Positions 58,601 through 64,000 of a stretch of DNA of 64,000 nt are shown here, in pieces. The stretch's first letter is position 1. Each line of letters begins with the position of its first letter. The DNA is taken from positions 941,354-1,005,353 of the forward strand of contig VZSE01006608.1 in assembly GCA_013398275.1 (NCBI GenBank), given 5' to 3'. Made by a program: the position numbers and the translations under genes. The notes below the pieces were generated by a model. That model made no database searches and was not told where the DNA came from. It saw nothing but the letters and a program-made list of their open reading frames with translations. Source of the stretch: Promerops cafer. Taxonomy: Eukaryota; Chordata; Aves; Passeriformes; Nectariniidae.

Positions 58601-61600
58601 ACTACTTGTGCTGGTTGCCAGGGAGACAGGCAGTGCAATAGGTGTCAGTTCTGCATACAATTACCTGTGCAGGAAGAGAACTCTGCCATCAACAGGGACA
58701 GCTGCCTACAGAAAACCTAAAGGGGACCTGCACTCATGAGGAGCTTTGTGCTGGAAGGTTTGTATGCTAACAATTCTCTCCTGTTCACCTGCTTTGAGAT
58801 GGCTTCTTGTTTCTTTACTGAAGTTACTTGGGTGTCAGCAATGAGGAATAAGTCATCCCTTTTGAAGTCATTTTAATGAAAAAGGAAGAAAGTGTTTAAA
58901 AGGTGTTGGTTTATCCGAGACACTGAAATTGCTTTTATTAATTTTTAAAATTTTCTATCCTGCCCATCATCTGTTCTCAAAGAGCAAAGGACTCCTCTTT
59001 TTCACCATTTTAAGATTAAATGTCACTGGAAGGGGCAGAAGGTCTTGATTTTGACATTTCTGATACTATAAATCTGCCTTCAGGATTTTACTCAACTGTT
59101 ACTGATTTCTGCCCTTGAAAATAACATTTGCACTTTAGAAAATATCTACAAATGCAGTAATATCTACAATACATATTTTATATAAATTAATTAACTTTTT
59201 TCACAGGACAATATATCCAAAAGGAATATATAAACATAGCTGGAATATATGATGAAATGGAAAGTTTTCCTTTAGGAGGAAGCAGGGTATTACCCATTCC
59301 TTAAACACAGGGTGAAATTCTGACAACACACTTATCACAGATGACTATGCTGAACTCTCCCTTAACAATGCCAAATGCAGCAGTAGGTTTCAACTCCATT
59401 TTTCTGGTCCACGTTCTTGGGGTCAGGAGCCTAGGTTTAAAACATGATTGCACTAGATTGGGAGGTCTTTCCAATAAACATTTGATTTTGCTCTCAAATA
59501 CTATTTAATATAAACATGCGTGATAAACATGCACAATTTTAAATTGTCCAACTACATCTGTGAGCCCATACAGCAGTAGTTTTCCTAAGACTTGGAAGTT
59601 CGACCCATTTGAGGATATCAATGGTTCTACTGCATTTGATAAGTAAATGACATTCAGCTGAGTAACACTGAAGAGTGGTGAGAAGAGTTCTAGTCATAAC
59701 TAACAATATAACAATACAAGCAGTCCAAACGGATTGCAAATTATCAACAAATGTGACTAAAAGCAGTATTTCAAACTATGTACCAAAGACTATTACTGTA
59801 GTTAGAAACTGGCTAGAATGGCTAGTCACAGCATAAGATGCTAGCATATCATACATGTATTTGTATTTACCCCAACACTTCAAGACATAGCTCTAGGCCA
59901 TCTTGTCTTTCAAATGTAGATAGAAGGCTGATCCACACATGATGGTCTTTAATAGTCTAGTCAAAAAACACATGCTTTGCTGCTTTAAACATGGTGAAAG
60001 GTATTATTCCTCCTGTTTGCTTAATGATTTGTTTTGCTCAGTGTTTTGGGTTTTTTTCCCTTTTAACTTCGGAAAAGAAAATAATTATCTCTAGTGTTTC
60101 TACTCAATACGAAAAGTGTCAGACTCATCTGATGAGGTGACAGAAAGTGTCAGTGTTTAGAGTGAAGTGTTCACCATCTCTCTGAGGTTGTGGGCCTGAC
60201 TGCCACTGAAAAAAAAAGGCATCATAGGGTAAATGATTTTGGAAACTCATGATTTTTGCAAACTCATTAATCTGGGTATCAAGTATAATTTACAATTGTC
60301 AAGACTATTATTTACAATTCAACAATTCTAAGTTGGAATCACTATATATACACATATATGCTGTTTCTGTAACTTCTCCTGACACTCCTTCAAGCCCAGT
60401 TCACTTTCAGTTATTTAAACGTTTCTAGCATGTAGCCCTGGGCTTAGAATTTATCTTTGATCAGATCATCTTTGATGATTTAGAAACACCAATCTAGATT
60501 TGGGATTTTTAAACTTACAGTTGTCTACAGGCTATGAACTATTCCCGCTCCTTTTGTAAACTCCTACATACACAGACTGTGCAATTACAACCTCAGGTCC
60601 TCTGAGCTCCAAAGAACAGACAGGTTATTACACCTTCAGACAGATGCAGAGAGGAAGGACTAATGGAACTGCAGGAGCTTGTGAACTATACATTTCCATG
60701 ATGTCTAGTTACTGACAAAGTAACTTTCATTTCTATTTGCCAATGGCAGTGTACATGTCTCTATCTAACCCTTTGGTGACTTCCCAAAAAAATAACTAAT
60801 ACTTGGAATTAGATTTTGGAGGTTCATGGGAAAAGCTGCTGTGCTACATTTCTCTGCCAATCACACAAACTCCCAGATAGCTCTGGCATAACTCATATCT
60901 CATCGGTAGCTCTGTAGTTCAAAAAGGTGCAAGGAAAACAACAGCTTTTTTGCAAATGCCAAGATGAAAACTGTTTTGGTGAATCAGGGACACATTGAGT
61001 CTCACACTTCTGCCTTGTGATGATTCCCTCTCCAGCATTCTTTGTTTCAAGATAGTTTTATTGTTAAGCAGTTCAAGCAGTCTTGGAAAGTATTTGATAA
61101 GGCTTGTTTGGTCTCTAAGCAAGGACAGAGGTGCTTTCAAGGTCTAGAATGATTCTATCAGCCTTGTGCTATTAGCCTTAATAAGGAAACAGGTGAGTAA
61201 ATATTATGGTTTAAACGAAACTCATTCAGAGTTTCAAACTGGGAAAGGAACCTGGAATGAATTTGCAGAGAGGGAAAAAACAAAACCTCAAAGAGATCGT
61301 GTGTCATAAACAGCATGAATTTCACTCATTTATGTCAGAAGTAATGGAAGATAATTACTGCCTTCTTGGGCACTTGAAAGAGGGTGCAAGATAATGGTTT
61401 ACAAGACAGTTCTTAATGGACAGATGATCTAACTTTAGCTCCTTTGGGGGAACAACGGAGAAAAAGCCTAAAATTCACATGAACCACCTCCCTATCCTTC
61501 ATGCACCTGAAAAAGGCTGTGCTTTCCAGGATGATCCCTGTACTACCTAACTGGGTGTGCACACTCCCTTTCCCGGAAGGCTGAACCTTTCAAATACAGC

Positions 61601-64000
61601 TCTGCTCTTAGGGCAGACTGGCACAGGGTATGCTGCAGGGGCATGCCACCAGAAGTTCCAAACCATTCCAAATCACAGCTGGGCTCTGAAACACAGCTTG
61701 GCCAGGAGCTTTCATGTATGTGGTGAGTGCTGCTGACAATCAGTGAGCTGAAACTGGAGGAAAGCTAACAAGCAGACTTCTCCCTAAAAATCCCATATTT
61801 GGCACTCTAGTGTACAATTATTAACAATCAAGAAAGATACTGGACAGTAAGGTATGAAAATCAATAGAGGGAACTTGACAATTCCTCTACTGGCAGAAGA
61901 GAGTACGCCAAAATAAAACTGAATTCATGAGAACTTGTTTTATTGACAAAGATTTCTACAGGAGAACCAGGGCAGCATCTAAAAAGTCTTGTACTACTGC
62001 AACTATGCCATAAAGAACCATAAAGTTACATCCACACCAGTGAAACAGACAGGTCTTGGACTGTCCTCAGGCATCAGTTCCAGCTGGAATAGAATAACTC
62101 ACATCTAAGTTATTAAGCTCCTCTCTAAAATAAGGATGCTTACATTCAAACTTCTAAGTAGGAATATTAACTCATCTTAATTAACACCTTTATTCTTGCC
62201 CAGAATTATTTGGGAGACAGTAAGCTGGCCCAAATCAAAACCACTTTAGGGACCATTAATGAGCTCAAGATCAAGCAGATGGTATCTGGCACTGCACTGT
62301 TTGCTAGCAGAAGGCCAATCTGTGTGGGACAACTTGGTCAAGGGAATTATTAATACCCTTCCATCAGGACAATGGGTTTGCTAGACTTTGAAAAGCAAGT
62401 GAAGATAAGCTTTACATGCCTGGAAAACATCTAGAGAAATGGGAGGACAAGCTGCTGTATGTAGTGATCCCAAGCATTCAATTTCCAGTAGCAGCACAGA
62501 GGACACTGTGTCAGCTGTTATCAGAGCTAGTGGATTTAATTTAGATCTTGTTCAGTACATTGCTGAAGATACTGAAGTGAATTTATTTAAATAAAAAAGT
62601 CCAATTATTAAACTGCCTTTGTACTTAAGTGTTTCTGTATTTAAAGTTTTGTACAGTGCTTTCAAGTTCTGAGACAAAAAGAAATACAAGTATCTTTATA
62701 TATCTCTTGGAGGCACCAGTGAGAGCTATTTTATATGAAGGATTTTCCACTATAAAGTGAAATTCGGTGGCTAGTAGAGACAAATTTTAGATCATCACTC
62801 CTTGTAACCTAGCCTAATATGAACCCCGATGTTGGAACGCATTAATAAAAAAGATTCCAAATTATTAAATTCATTCATTGATACTCTTGAAAGATTACTG
62901 TTTTGAAAAGCAAAATGACTTTTCAGCTGGATCAAGTCTCAAAATCTGTATCATTAACACTAGTTTCTAATGCCAGATATGAAACAGACTAAAACCTTAA
63001 TTTTGCTGTACAGCTTCACAGATCAAATCCTTTCAGATCAAAACTAAAACTGTAAGTTTGAAAACTCACATAAAAATAACACCCAAAATACAATTCGATT
63101 TAAATTAGGTTTAAAATTTTCTTTGGTAAAACTGTCATTAGGAGATGACATATAAATAAATATTAAGAATATTTCTGATAGTACTATTTATTCCCACTGA
63201 AACAAACATACGATGGTCCTACATGTTATTTAAACAGAGGAACACCACAGGAAGAGAAAAAAAGAGTTCACATCTAACATCCTGAAGGCATCCCTAGTTA
63301 CTCTGGACCTGGAAGGCCTTCAGAGATCTCCACTAGAGATTTACAAAGATGGCTGGCAATACTTTCAGCTCCAAGTATCCTGAAAGAATGCTTTGGCCTC
63401 CCACCTCAGAAGTTAAAACTGGTTTTACAAAAGTAATGTATTAAAAAAAACCCCTACTACAAAGAAGAACATTGCACAACAAAAAATAAACCACCTAAAC
63501 AACAGTAAAGCCCAACCCTAAATGTCTAAGTCTTTACCTGGAATTCCAACCCACAGAAAGAAGGAAGATGGAAAGAAGGACAAAAACCCCCTCCTAATGT
63601 GTAGCATATTTTAGGTGATATTTTAGAGGCTTTTCTGACTTCTGCAGCTTTCGAACTTATTCAAACAGATGTAGGGCTAAGAAAATTAGCACTGATTTTA
63701 TTAAGGCTTTTTGTAATTCCCAGGTTCTGCTCCCCTCTGTGCAGCCACACAAACTATGCACCAGCAGAGTACAGCAGCTATCAAGGCTGATTTGAGGGAT
63801 CTCCACTGTTCATTTTTAACTTTACAAATTCACATTATCAAAACCAAAATTTTTAATACTAGGATTTTTACATTAATCATATTCAATTTTTAATTTCTTA
63901 TATAATACAAGTTTAAATCTTTGAAATCTGTTGTGAAACACAGAACATTCACTAACCAGATCAGAAAGAGGTGGTCACCTGCAGCATTCATACACATGTA
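52661..64000 (-). other. PIP4K2A: PIP4K2A intron 4, partial (at least 11.3 kb)
   Basis: I looked through this stretch on the minus strand for exon 4 (the part encoding the RYIIKTI-like segment and KKYH just before exon 5). I found no matching frame with splice sites. The interval is AT-rich, with no recognised LINE, LTR or RNA gene. Exon 4 and the upstream exons most likely lie outside the window, which fits the long 5' introns of this gene in other vertebrates. Confidence 0.7.

Noticed and set aside
1..64000. CRISPR arrays, operons, bacterial or phage-type systems
   Set aside because: No regularly spaced repeats or dense gene clusters are present. The window is intron-containing animal DNA.

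Overview
This window is animal nuclear DNA, most likely from a bird. It has one intron-rich protein gene, several CR1-type LINE fragments with the 3' end typical of sauropsid genomes, a solo LTR, no SINE-like sequence that I recognise, and CpG islands. The one recognisable gene is PIP4K2A (phosphatidylinositol-5-phosphate 4-kinase type 2 alpha) on the minus strand. It enters from the right edge and ends near 31.2 kb. A passerine is possible from the LTR/CR1 mix, but I cannot show this.

Layout: 1-4.5 kb is AT-rich intergenic DNA with a 99-nt imperfect hairpin at 2371-2469. 4.5-6.3 kb holds a two-part CpG island (with a 64-N assembly gap) that begins next to CCAAT and TATA motifs on the plus strand, but no protein gene can be read from it. 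Between its halves lies an AT-rich block with several homeodomain-type TAATTA sites. 9.3-10.2 kb is a second CpG-rich cluster. 14.5-14.85 kb resembles a regulatory element with a palindromic POU/octamer site. 19.4-22.9 kb is a retroelement patch: a plus-strand CR1 end, a minus-strand CR1 end, then a minus-strand internally deleted CR1 interrupted by a 914-bp TG...CA LTR with a near-perfect 5-bp target duplication. 27.5-27.8 kb is a decayed CR1 reverse-transcriptase fragment. No gene was found from 1 to 31.2 kb.

From 31.2 kb to the right edge is PIP4K2A. Six coding exons (called 5-10 by counting back from the usual ten) were located by translation and splice sites: 52660-52514, 49869-49831, 40359-40246, 36783-36540, 35410-35307 and 33554-33474 (stop). 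Their reading frames join without error through five introns. They encode the C-terminal 242 or so residues, including the MDYSL and IID catalytic motifs and the specificity loop. The 3' UTR (about 2.2 kb) runs to about 31240. Exons 1-4 were not seen and probably lie beyond 64000. Introns contain two more CR1 ends, a tandem duplication, short inverted repeats and homopolymer tracts.

I found no new multi-gene system. The best leads are the orphan CpG-island promoter with its homeodomain-site block, the long hairpin at 2.4 kb, and the nested retroelement history at 21.2-22.9 kb.
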